Assembly: GCA_903825035.1 (NCBI GenBank)
Contig: CAIJYV010000005.1
Coordinates: 1 to 47,984 of the forward strand
DNA from: an uncultured Actinomycetes bacterium
GTDB taxonomy: Bacteria; Actinomycetota; Acidimicrobiia; Acidimicrobiales; RAAP-2
Length of the DNA: 47,984 nucleotides
Direction of reading: 5' to 3'
Both the position numbers and the translations under genes were made by a program. Under the pieces are notes generated by a model. That model was not told the DNA's origin and made no database searches. It was given only the letters and a program-made list of their open reading frames with translations. This document shows positions 1-7,532 of this stretch, one piece after another; positions within the stretch are counted from its first letter, which is position 1; each line of letters starts with the position of its first letter.

Positions 1-494
1 CTCCCCCAGAGAACTTCTTAGACCTTGGAAGTGGTGGTGGACTGCCTGGACTAGTTCTTTTGCAGGAGTGGGCTATTCCTGCGGTCCTAATGGATGCCAT
101 GGAAAAGCGGGTATTCTTCCTCCAGGAAGTACTTGAATTCCCAGATGCGCCCGGACAGGCTATCGCCCTTCAAGCGCGTGCCGAAGAGCTCTCACGGGAC
201 CTTGACTACCAAGAAGCCTTTGATCTAGTAACAGCGAGGAGCTTCGGTCCTCCCGCGGTTACAGCAGAATGCGCCGTAAGGTTCCTGAAAGTTGGGGGAT
301 ACCTGATCGTTTCTGAACCGCCTGACGACGATGCCCCAAATCGCTGGCCGGTTGAAGGTTTGCGGAAGGTTGGTTTAGAAAGCCTGGGTCGCCATCGCTT
401 CGGGGCAGCATTCCAGATTCTCCGTAAAACCTCCCCCACCCCTAGTCTGTATCCCCGGGAGTCGGGAACCCCCAAGAAGAAGCCATTGTTCTAA
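1..494 (+). CDS. rsmG: 16S rRNA (guanine527-N7)-methyltransferase RsmG, 5' truncated
   Basis: The gene runs in from before the window; the first complete codon is at base 3 and the stop is TAA at 492-494. The opening residues include DLGSGGGLPGLVL, the glycine-rich S-adenosylmethionine loop of RsmG (GidB), followed by the acidic second strand (VLMDAMEKR). RsmG methylates G527 of 16S rRNA in the cytoplasm. About the first third of the protein is missing because of the window edge, not because of a mutation. It lies directly upstream of parS-parA-parB, the usual order near actinobacterial origins. The proline- and lysine-rich tail looks like a lineage-specific extension. Confidence 0.9.
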   Translation, partial: PPENFLDLGSGGGLPGLVLLQEWAIPAVLMDAMEKRVFFLQEVLEFPDAPGQAIALQARAEELSRDLDYQEAFDLVTARSFGPPAVTAECAVRFLKVGGYLIVSEPPDDDAPNRWPVEGLRKVGLESLGRHRFGAAFQILRKTSPTPSLYPRESGTPKKKPLF

Positions 495-502
495 GTCTGG
501 GA

Positions 503-518
503 TGTTTCACGTGAAACA
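503..518. promoter_or_regulatory. parS: parS centromere site 1
   Basis: TGTTTCACGTGAAACA is a perfect 16-bp palindrome identical to the canonical bacterial parS sequence bound by ParB. It sits nine bases after the rsmG stop codon and is the first of three copies upstream of parA. Confidence 0.97.
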
Positions 519-540
519 TCCCCAGCACCGACCGTTCGTA

Positions 541-556
541 TGTTTCACGTGAAACA
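541..556. promoter_or_regulatory. parS: parS centromere site 2
   Basis: A second perfect copy of TGTTTCACGTGAAACA, 38 bp after the first measured start to start. It is a ParB loading site. Confidence 0.97.
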
Positions 557-577
557 ATTCTGGCCGAACTTCTAATT

Positions 578-593
578 TGTTTCACGTGAAACA
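578..593. promoter_or_regulatory. parS: parS centromere site 3
   Basis: A third perfect copy of the 16-bp palindrome, 37 bp after site 2. It lies 100 bp before the parA start codon, so bound ParB could also affect the parAB promoter (inference). Confidence 0.97.
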
Positions 594-693
594 ATTCATA
601 CTTGACGTGGGCCTAAAAACGTAGTTAGATGTACCGAGCAACATTCCCGTTCGCCCAGTTTCTGAGTTCGGGTCCTGTCGGAGGCCATAAATT

Positions 694-1446
694 ATGCGAA
701 TTTTCGCTGTAGCGAACCAAAAAGGCGGAGTGGGGAAGACCACAACAACTATTTCTGTGGGCGCTGCCCTAGCGGAGATGGGACGCCGGGTCCTAATTAT
801 TGACCTAGATCCACAGGGAAACGCTACAACTGGGCTAGGTGTAGATGCCCGACGATTTGAACACTCAATGTACGACGTTTTGCTAAATGACATGCCAATG
901 GCCGATGTAGTGGAAGCTACTGGATTCGCGAACCTCTTCCTAGCCCCTGCGACACTGGATTTGGCGGGAGTCGAACAGGAACTTAGCGCCGTGATCTCAA
1001 GAGAAACTCGACTAAAGCGCTCTCTAGAGTCAGTTGACGGTGAATTTGATTACATTATGATCGACTGCCCACCTTCCTTGGGACTGATCACCATTAACGC
1101 CTTCTCCGCAGCTACTGATATCTTGGTTCCTGTACAGTCCGAGTTTTACGCTCTCGAAGGACTTAGCCAACTAACCAAGATTGTCGACTTGGTTCAGAAG
1201 AATTTAAACCCATCCTTGCGGATCTCTAAGGTGGTTTTGACCATGGCTACCGCCACCGCCCTGTCTGGGGACGTAGCGAAAGAGGTCCAAAAGGCCTTCC
1301 CCAATGAACTATGCAAAACGACCATTCCACGAACCGTTCGTTTGGCTGAAGCTCCATCCTTTGGACAACCAATTACGCAGTTTGACCCAGCTTCTAAGGG
1401 AGCCAAGGCCTATAAGGCATTAGCGGAGGAGATTGACAATGGCTAG
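694..1446 (+). CDS. parA: Chromosome partitioning ATPase ParA (Soj)
   Basis: ParA is the Walker-type ATPase that binds DNA non-specifically in its ATP form and moves ParB-parS complexes apart after origin replication. The 250-residue protein begins MRIFAVANQKGGVGKTTTT, with the deviant Walker A KGGVGKTT at residues 10-17, followed by the Walker A' region LIIDLDPQGN and the Walker B strand YIMIDCPPSLG. The length is normal for chromosomal Soj. The ATG is preceded by GGAGG at 680-684. The gene overlaps parB by 8 bp, so the two are translationally coupled. Three parS sites lie just upstream. Confidence 0.96.
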   Translation: MRIFAVANQKGGVGKTTTTISVGAALAEMGRRVLIIDLDPQGNATTGLGVDARRFEHSMYDVLLNDMPMADVVEATGFANLFLAPATLDLAGVEQELSAVISRETRLKRSLESVDGEFDYIMIDCPPSLGLITINAFSAATDILVPVQSEFYALEGLSQLTKIVDLVQKNLNPSLRISKVVLTMATATALSGDVAKEVQKAFPNELCKTTIPRTVRLAEAPSFGQPITQFDPASKGAKAYKALAEEIDNG

Positions 1447-2359
1447 AAAGCCCGGACTAGGAAAGGGCCTCGGAGCCCTCATTCCCGATGGGGGAGTGAC
1501 CCCTGAGGGCGAGAATGACTCACCATACCGTCGAGTGTTAGTTAGTGCTGTCCGTCCAAACAAGTATCAGCCCCGACAGCACTTCGACGAGGAATCACTC
1601 GCCTCTCTAGCGGCTTCGATCAAAGAAATTGGAGTAATCCAACCAATTATTGTTCGCCCAGACGCCGACGACGAGGGTACTTTTGAGCTTATTGCTGGGG
1701 AGCGCCGCTGGCGTGCCTCACAGTTAGCTGGACTGGAAAGCATCCCGGTTCTGGTCGCCGACCAGGTGGACAACTTACTCTCACTGGAGCAAGCTGTTGT
1801 TGAAAACCTCCACCGCGAGGACCTCCACCCACTCGAAGAAGCCGCTGCCTATCAGCAATTGATTGATGAATTTAGCCTGATTCACGATCAAATTGCTAAG
1901 CGAGTGGGCAAGAGTCGCGCTTACATTACAAATACCTTACGGCTTTTGGCTCTCGGCGAGTCTGCTCAACTAGCCTTGGGTTCAGGAAAAATTTCGGCTG
2001 GTCACGCTCGCGCGCTACTTGCCATTTCGGACCCTGAAATGCAAACCAAGATGGTTCAGCGAGTCATTTCAGGTGAACTTTCCGTCCGTGACACTGAAGC
2101 GGCGGTTCGTACCTTACTCCAACCTAAAGATCCGAAGCCGGAAACCGCCACTCCTGGTACTTCCGCTCCTAAGCCGATTTTGCGACCAGTCCCAGATCCA
2201 GCGGTAGCTGAAATCGAGAACCTCTTTGAGGCATATCTTGACACCCGGGTCCATGTCGATCTTCGTGACTCGAAGACCGGCCGAATCGTGATTGATTTTG
2301 CGGATCTTGATGACCTCGAGAGAATCTATAAGGCAGTTGCTAAGCGCGGGCTGCATTAA
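1439..2359 (+). CDS. parB: Chromosome partitioning protein ParB (Spo0J)
   Basis: ParB is the CTPase and DNA clamp that loads at parS and spreads over flanking DNA. The start is ATG at 1439, with GGAGGA at 1425-1430 eight bases upstream; an in-frame TTG at 1433 is a poorer choice. The protein (306 aa) begins MARKPGLGKGLGALIP, the usual ParA-contacting N-terminus. The CTP-binding box is visible as GERRWRA (around residue 85), a second conserved element as ENLHREDLHPLEEA, and the helix-turn-helix as AKRVGKSRAYITNTLRLL. The C-terminal dimerisation region follows a proline-rich linker. The gene is co-transcribed with parA. Confidence 0.96.
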   Translation: MARKPGLGKGLGALIPDGGVTPEGENDSPYRRVLVSAVRPNKYQPRQHFDEESLASLAASIKEIGVIQPIIVRPDADDEGTFELIAGERRWRASQLAGLESIPVLVADQVDNLLSLEQAVVENLHREDLHPLEEAAAYQQLIDEFSLIHDQIAKRVGKSRAYITNTLRLLALGESAQLALGSGKISAGHARALLAISDPEMQTKMVQRVISGELSVRDTEAAVRTLLQPKDPKPETATPGTSAPKPILRPVPDPAVAEIENLFEAYLDTRVHVDLRDSKTGRIVIDFADLDDLERIYKAVAKRGLH

Positions 2360-2386
2360 TCCTTCAACTAAACCTTCAGGTTGAAG

Positions 2387-2503
2387 TTATCCCCAAACTG
2401 TGCAGGAACTTGTGGTTAAACCATGCAATTTTCCTGATGAATCGCTATAACCCATAAATAGAGCCATTTTGAGGGTTTTATTGAGGGTGTTATCTGTGGA
2501 TAA
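2387..2503. other. Cluster of DnaA-box-like 9-mers between parB and the CwlM-like gene
   Basis: The convergent parB / CwlM-like junction holds TTATCCCCA at 2387-2395 (one mismatch to TTATCCACA), TGTGGTTAA at 2411-2419 (reverse strand, one mismatch) and TGTGGATAA at 2495-2503 (perfect box, reverse strand). An AT-rich stretch at about 2445-2485 lies between the last two. The perfect box overlaps the final codons of the - strand gene, so codon constraint could explain it. Whether this is an origin element, a DnaA-titration site or chance cannot be decided here. No strong intrinsic terminator is visible between the convergent genes; a weak 7-bp stem lies at 2362-2386. Confidence 0.4.
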
Positions 2504-3377
2504 CTTGGCGAAGAACCTCTTCAAATACGGTGACAACTGCGTGAACTTCCTGTTCAGACAGGTTGCCCTGTTCAATCACCAGGGCGGTCATTGGAGTTTC
2601 GCGTAAAACAGGCAAACTCATACCAGTTGTTTCGACGGCGATGTGCTGCTCTTCTAGAGCTGCCACCAACATTCGACCTAATTCTTCACCAGCCTGGGAC
2701 TTGGCGAGATATCCCTGCCAAAAATGAATATGGAAGCCCTCAATCCCATCGAGCGGACTAAATAACAGGACTAGTCCCACCTGATTAGCAATTGCGACGC
2801 TCGTCAAGGTCTCGTGGTCTTGGTGGAGGGGGAGGGCCAGGGCTTGTGAAAGTCCAGTGGCGAGAGATCCGAATCCTCCGAGAAGTATCTCTCCGAAAAT
2901 TCCTTCGGCACCGAGGTCGAATAGTGCTGTCACCGGGGTGCGGTCCTCGGTGGAAGCGGAAAGGCGAAGTATCTCATCGAAGGCTCTCCTGCTCAATACA
3001 CCAGTGACCTCAAGCCCAGTATTTGTCTGAAACTCTTTCAGCGCAACTTCCGTCTTGGGGCCAAAAATACCATCGAGCCTTCCCGGATTGAAACCGAGGC
3101 GAGCGAGGCGAACCTGAAGGTTGGCAACATCTTCGCCCCGCAGAAAGGGCTTAGCGCAAAAGAGCAAGCGACTCCCTAGCGCCCATGAACCCTCGACGAG
3201 ACGATCCCACGTGAGCGAGTCAACCACACCGGTCATAGGTAGGCCGCGGTCGTGTTGAAAGGCAGCCACTCGCTTCGAGGTAGCGGGGTCTATGTCTACC
3301 GGTGAAGAAGTCTGCCGACCAACGCCCTTCGAGGTCAAGTCCTTGAGCAGCGCTTGAACCTCGAGGGCGGTGGGCAA
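2490..3377 (-). CDS. CwlM-like protein: two peptidoglycan-binding domains and a degenerate amidase domain
   Basis: The 295-aa protein has two PG_binding_1 repeats (about residues 1-65 and 75-140, the second with GFNPGRLDGIFGPKTEVALKEFQ) and a C-terminal Amidase_3-like domain. The zinc ligands of active Amidase_3 enzymes appear absent: the DPGHGG position reads DLGAEG, the SIHANA strand reads LLFSPLDG, and the catalytic-glutamate segment reads LVIEQGNLSE. Synteny with trxA-trxB and parA-parB matches mycobacterial CwlM, an amidase homologue that regulates peptidoglycan precursor synthesis (known for MurA activation). Start is TTG at 3377, preceded by GGAG eight bases upstream. No signal peptide is visible, consistent with a cytoplasmic regulatory role. 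It is the last gene of the - strand operon. Confidence 0.75.
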   Translation of the reverse strand: MPTALEVQALLKDLTSKGVGRQTSSPVDIDPATSKRVAAFQHDRGLPMTGVVDSLTWDRLVEGSWALGSRLLFCAKPFLRGEDVANLQVRLARLGFNPGRLDGIFGPKTEVALKEFQTNTGLEVTGVLSRRAFDEILRLSASTEDRTPVTALFDLGAEGIFGEILLGGFGSLATGLSQALALPLHQDHETLTSVAIANQVGLVLLFSPLDGIEGFHIHFWQGYLAKSQAGEELGRMLVAALEEQHIAVETTGMSLPVLRETPMTALVIEQGNLSEQEVHAVVTVFEEVLRQVIHR

Positions 3378-3392
3378 AACGAAAACTCCGAC

Positions 3393-3716
3393 TTACAGAC
3401 TGTCGGTAATCTCTTGGAGCATTGCACCCTTGGGCTTTGCACCAACCAAACGAGCGACGACTTCGCCGTCCTTGAAGAGCAAGAGGGTGGGAATGCTCAT
3501 GACGGAGAACTTGGTGGCGGTAGCGACATTGGAGTCAACGTCGAGCTTGGCGATGGCGAACTTATCCGCCTGCTCGTCAGCCAATTCCTCGAGGATTGGG
3601 GCAATCATCTTGCAGGGGCCGCACCATTCGGCCCAGAAGTCCACCAAGATGGGCTTGTCAGATGACTTAACAACCTCGTCAAAAGTTGCGTCGGTGAGAT
3701 GTGCGATTGTGGCCAT
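3393..3716 (-). CDS. trxA: Thioredoxin
   Basis: A standard 107-aa thioredoxin with the redox motif WCGPC (cysteines 32 and 35) after FWAE, and the cis-proline strand SIPTLLLFK. It reduces cytoplasmic disulfides using electrons from the thioredoxin reductase encoded 46 bp upstream in the same operon. The stop codon lies 15 bp before the CwlM-like start, so the two are likely cotranscribed. Confidence 0.96.
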   Translation of the reverse strand: MATIAHLTDATFDEVVKSSDKPILVDFWAEWCGPCKMIAPILEELADEQADKFAIAKLDVDSNVATATKFSVMSIPTLLLFKDGEVVARLVGAKPKGAMLQEITDSL

Positions 3717-3762
3717 GATTTCCTCCTAGCGGCCTCAGATGCCGCGAGTTCTATCGTAGCGA

Positions 3763-4722
3763 CTAGTGAGAAAAACCTTGCGCTTCTAACCAGCGTTCGG
3801 CGTCAATCGCCGCCACACACCCAGAACCGGCTGACGTAATTGCCTGGCGGTACTCGTGGTCTTGAACATCGCCAGCGGCGAATAGTCCGTCGATGTTGGT
3901 GTACGAACCATGCATCGTCTTTACGTATCCTGCTTCATCTAGGTTCAGCGAGTCGGTAACCAAGGTTGTGTTCGGAATATGGCCAATTGCCACGAAGATT
4001 CCGGTGATGGGTAGAACTCGAGCTTCTCCGGTGACCGTATCTTCGAGACGAACCCCCTCAACACGCTCTTCACCTAATACTTCAGTGACCTTTGAATTCC
4101 AGGCGAACTTGATCTTTTCGTTGGCGAAAGCTCGTTCCTGCATAATTTTTGAGGCGCGCAAGGAGTCACGTCGGTGGATCAAGGTCACCGAAGAAGCGAA
4201 ACGGGTCAAGAAGGTGGCCTCTTCAATAGCGGAGTCGCCACCACCCACTACCGCGATATCTTGACCGCGGAAGAAGAATCCGTCACAGGTTGCACAGGTG
4301 GAAAGTCCGTGGCTCAGCAATCGTTCCTCACCGGGAACATTCATCATGAGCGACCGTGCACCGGTGGCCAAAATCACCGAGTCAGCGCTGATGCTGGGCT
4401 CGACGTCATCGGTCAACCAGGCCTTGAAGGGGCGAGAGGTGGCATCAAGCTTCTGAACCTTCGTCACTCGCAAATCTGCGCCAAAGCGCTGGGCTTGGGC
4501 GCGCATGTTGGCCATAAGTTCAGGGCCAGTAATGCCCTCGGGGAAGCCAGGAAAGTTTTCAATCTCGGTGGTCAACATCAACTGGCCGCCAGGTTGATCG
4601 GTCGTGGAGGAAGGTTCGCCCTCAATCACGATTGGGTTCAATTGAGCGCGCGCGGTGTAAATCGCGGCGGTGAGTCCCGCGGGCCCAGAGCCAATAATGA
4701 GTACTCGAGTGTGAGTGGTCAT
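3763..4722 (-). CDS. trxB: Thioredoxin-disulfide reductase
   Basis: The 319-aa FAD enzyme transfers electrons from NADPH to thioredoxin. Visible elements are the N-terminal FAD-binding loop GSGPAGLTAAIYTARA, the redox-active STCATCDG motif (CxxC), the NADPH-binding loop VVGGGDSAIEEA and the C-terminal FAD motif GLFAAGDVQD. The length is typical of low-molecular-weight TrxB. Its ATG overlaps the stop of the upstream membrane-protein gene by 4 bp, and trxA follows. Confidence 0.96.
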   Translation of the reverse strand: MTTHTRVLIIGSGPAGLTAAIYTARAQLNPIVIEGEPSSTTDQPGGQLMLTTEIENFPGFPEGITGPELMANMRAQAQRFGADLRVTKVQKLDATSRPFKAWLTDDVEPSISADSVILATGARSLMMNVPGEERLLSHGLSTCATCDGFFFRGQDIAVVGGGDSAIEEATFLTRFASSVTLIHRRDSLRASKIMQERAFANEKIKFAWNSKVTEVLGEERVEGVRLEDTVTGEARVLPITGIFVAIGHIPNTTLVTDSLNLDEAGYVKTMHGSYTNIDGLFAAGDVQDHEYRQAITSAGSGCVAAIDAERWLEAQGFSH

Positions 4723-5114
4723 GAACGCCGGCTCTTTCTTGATTGACGGAAGCGAAGAATAAACAGGCCAAGCAAAATAAACCAGGCCCCTATAGCTAGG
4801 TAGCTAAGCCACTGGTGAGAGGCGAAGAGGTAGGTGTCGACAAAACGAAAAAGACCAATGGTGAGAAAGATCATCGAAAAGAGGGCTAGAACAACCAGAA
4901 TGATTGAGAAGGCCACCGCGCGAGAAATGATGGTCGCTGGACGGACAACCTTGCTCTGAACTTGGTCGACGGCGCTGTCTACGAAGCCCTCGGCTTTGTC
5001 AACAACCCGGTCCACCGAGTCTTTGGCCTTGGAGTATTTGCGCTCCATAAAGTCCTCGACAAATGATTCGGCCCACTGGCCCCAACGCGAAGACTGATTT
5101 TTGCTCACTACCAA
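4719..5114 (-). CDS. Small two-helix membrane protein with amphipathic N-terminus
   Basis: This 131-aa protein (129 aa if the GTG at 5108 is used instead of TTG at 5114) has a charged, probably helical N-terminal half (AKDSVDRVVDKAEGFVDSAVDQVQSK) and two hydrophobic segments at about residues 66-90 and 99-120, ending in a basic tail (RFRQSRKSRRS). It resembles the phage-holin-superfamily-like small proteins often found in actinobacterial genomes, but I cannot assign a family firmly. It lies 11 bp after degV and overlaps trxB by 4 bp, so it is certainly part of the operon. No Shine-Dalgarno sequence is clear, which suggests translational coupling to degV. Confidence 0.7.
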   Translation of the reverse strand: MVVSKNQSSRWGQWAESFVEDFMERKYSKAKDSVDRVVDKAEGFVDSAVDQVQSKVVRPATIISRAVAFSIILVVLALFSMIFLTIGLFRFVDTYLFASHQWLSYLAIGAWFILLGLFILRFRQSRKSRRS

Positions 5115-5125
5115 AATTTAGTTGT

Positions 5126-5968
5126 TTAGTTCGTGTCGCGAATCCACGCGACACCAATAATTCCTGGACCACCGTGAGTGCCAACGGTTGATCCCATGTC
5201 AGCGACCACGAGTGGGAATTTGGTCGGAATGTCCGAAACTAGGTCAATGAGAGTCTGGGTATCGGCACACTGTGAGTGAATTACGGAAATTCTGCGAAGA
5301 GGACCTGCGTCACGCGCAACCTGGGCCAAAGTAGCGAGTGCTTTTGACCGAGTGCGGGCCTTACCCGCCTCAGCAACCACGCCTTCACGCAAGGCCACGA
5401 TTGGCTTAATCGACAAAATCTGTCCAAGAAACGCCTTCGCCCCGCCCAGTCGACCACCCTTAATCAAGTGTTCCAAGGTGTCGATCGTCGCGATAACGCC
5501 GAGCTCGGGAACCAATTCATTTCCACGAGCCACAATTTCATCCATTGATTTACCGGCTTGAGCCATTTCGGCAAGCTCAATACATAACAGACCCTCGGAC
5601 ATGGTTACCGCACGAGTGTCGATAATCGAAATTGCGATTCGGTCCCTGACCGCTTCAGCCGCCAGAGTGGCCGATGAGAAAGTGGCCGACAATAGTGAGG
5701 TCAGGCATACCACGACCACGCCGTCGCACCCGTCAGCAATCGCTCGCTCGAAGGCCTCTTGAAAAGCGCCGGGCGAAGGCGCGGAGGTTTCGGGCAAGGT
5801 GGGCGACTGCGCGCACTTGGACCAGAATTCCTCTGGGGTTAGATTTCGGTCGAGAAACTCTTCGCTGCCAAATCGTATGGTGAGCGAGACGACATCGATA
5901 CCAAGGCGCTCGGCTTCAGCCCGAGGCAGGTCACTGGCACTATCGGTAATTATGCGTACTGGCGCCAT
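5126..5968 (-). CDS. DegV family fatty-acid-binding protein
   Basis: The 280-aa protein starts MAPVRIITDSASDLP, the classic DegV N-terminus. It carries later conserved elements such as TSLLSATFSSA around the fatty-acid head-group pocket and the region LIKGGRLGGAKAFLGQILSIKPI. DegV/FakB proteins bind fatty acids and in Firmicutes present them to the FakA kinase; no FakA is in this window. An in-frame start at 6007 exists, but ATG at 5968 is preceded by GAAGGAG at the right distance. With that start it overlaps the 3' end of murJ by 29 bp. Confidence 0.9.
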   Translation of the reverse strand: MAPVRIITDSASDLPRAEAERLGIDVVSLTIRFGSEEFLDRNLTPEEFWSKCAQSPTLPETSAPSPGAFQEAFERAIADGCDGVVVVCLTSLLSATFSSATLAAEAVRDRIAISIIDTRAVTMSEGLLCIELAEMAQAGKSMDEIVARGNELVPELGVIATIDTLEHLIKGGRLGGAKAFLGQILSIKPIVALREGVVAEAGKARTRSKALATLAQVARDAGPLRRISVIHSQCADTQTLIDLVSDIPTKFPLVVADMGSTVGTHGGPGIIGVAWIRDTN

Positions 5969-7532
5969 GGTGCTCCTTCGGGTGAGAGCCTTGGCGGCTC
6001 TGGCCAATTAAAAGTACTACGAGATAGACCAAAAACCCACCTATGGCCGAAGCCATAAATCGCTCAAAGAGACCAAGGCCAACCTGGGCGGTCATGGCCG
6101 AGTAGATAAAGGTCATGACAAAGAGTGAGCCAATGGACGCAATCAGCGAACGCCGCACGTGAACCGACCACAACTCCGACCAAATCGAAACGTGGTGTCG
6201 AGAGAGCACCAATAGGACCAAGAAGGCGCAGAGGGAATACGAAATAGCGACTGATCCCGTGAGTCCGGCCATTGAGTGGCGACCAATGGCGTACGCCAGG
6301 GCAATGTTCATGACATTTTCGATGGCGTAGAGAGCGAAGACCTCTTTGGCCCGCTGCATCGCCTGGAGTCCCCTAATTCCCAGTTGGAACACGGTAAATC
6401 CAGGCAGGCCTATGGCGAGAATCCTCAACACGGTCCCCGCCAAGAGGGGGTGACGGAGATCGGCGTGGTGCAACAACAGCGCCACTATCGGCGAACCCAA
6501 GACAACGAGCAAAAGGGTGCAGGGAATGATAATCACCAAGGATTGACGCATGCCAAATCGGAGACGTGAAGTGAAGGATTCAAAGTTTGATTCAGTAGCG
6601 AGACGTGCGAGTTGTGGAGTGAGGGACGAAATCACCGAGACCACCACTACTGCGTAGGGCATTTGCATAAAGCTCCAGCCGTAGGTGTAAGCAGACACCG
6701 GTCCACTCCCTCCCAGGGAAAAAGCAACAGCCAACACCACGTAGAGCGAAGCCTGATTGGCGAGGACGACGGCCAACGTCCACGCACCGAGTCGCCGAAC
6801 CGCAGCGATGGCGGGGTCGGCGAAGTTAATTCGCAACCGAAGTCGATACAGGTCGGTGGCGCTGAGCGAGGGGAGCAGGCATAAAAACTGCAGGGCCACA
6901 CCAAAGGTGGTGCCCACGCCGAGGTACATCAGGTGTTGGGTGGACGCAACTGACGACAGAGTCGGGTGAGGCTCCACTTGATGGAACCAAATTAGAACAG
7001 CGATGCAAACAATGTTGTTCACCACCGGGGTCCACGCGCCAGCGGTGAATCGGCTGCGTATGTTCAGTAGTGAGGTGGAGATTCCAATCACCCCATAAAA
7101 AAAGATTTGGGGTATGAACCATCGAAGTAACTGAACCGCGACATCACGCTGCATCCCGAGGTGGTGAGTAGCCCCGTGCTGCATGGAAGTAAATCCCTGG
7201 ATGATCTGGGGAGCAACTATCCAGGCGGCAAACGAGGTACCGGCTAGGACTAGTAGCGCCCCAGTGACCACCGAAGAGATTGATTCCCAGGCGTCACGCT
7301 CACTGGCCACGGCGAGGCGCTCAACGAAGACCGGAATAAAGGTGGCTGAAGCCACTCCACCCAAAACAAGGTCAAAGACCATATTTGGCACGGTGTTGGC
7401 GAGGTTAAAGGCGTCGGCCAAGGGAGTGAATCCCAATACCCACGCCAGAACGAGCACTCGAAGGAGACCGGTGAGTCGCGAGGCGAGGGTGCCGCTGGCG
7501 AGCGACAGCACTCGAGAGCCGTGTGTACTCAT
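5940..7532 (-). CDS. murJ: Lipid II flippase MurJ (MviN family)
   Basis: A 530-aa polytopic membrane protein with about 14 hydrophobic segments. It has MurJ/MviN signatures: the N-terminal SRLTGLLRVLVLAWVLG, then ADAFNLANTVPNMVFDLVLGG. It moves lipid-linked peptidoglycan precursor across the membrane. Unlike mycobacterial MviN there is no C-terminal pseudokinase extension; the protein ends shortly after the last membrane segment. Its start overlaps the DUF6049 gene by 4 bp (ATGA), the order seen in many actinobacteria. Confidence 0.93.
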   Translation of the reverse strand: MSTHGSRVLSLASGTLASRLTGLLRVLVLAWVLGFTPLADAFNLANTVPNMVFDLVLGGVASATFIPVFVERLAVASERDAWESISSVVTGALLVLAGTSFAAWIVAPQIIQGFTSMQHGATHHLGMQRDVAVQLLRWFIPQIFFYGVIGISTSLLNIRSRFTAGAWTPVVNNIVCIAVLIWFHQVEPHPTLSSVASTQHLMYLGVGTTFGVALQFLCLLPSLSATDLYRLRLRINFADPAIAAVRRLGAWTLAVVLANQASLYVVLAVAFSLGGSGPVSAYTYGWSFMQMPYAVVVVSVISSLTPQLARLATESNFESFTSRLRFGMRQSLVIIIPCTLLLVVLGSPIVALLLHHADLRHPLLAGTVLRILAIGLPGFTVFQLGIRGLQAMQRAKEVFALYAIENVMNIALAYAIGRHSMAGLTGSVAISYSLCAFLVLLVLSRHHVSIWSELWSVHVRRSLIASIGSLFVMTFIYSAMTAQVGLGLFERFMASAIGGFLVYLVVLLIGQSRQGSHPKEHHGASTHNYR

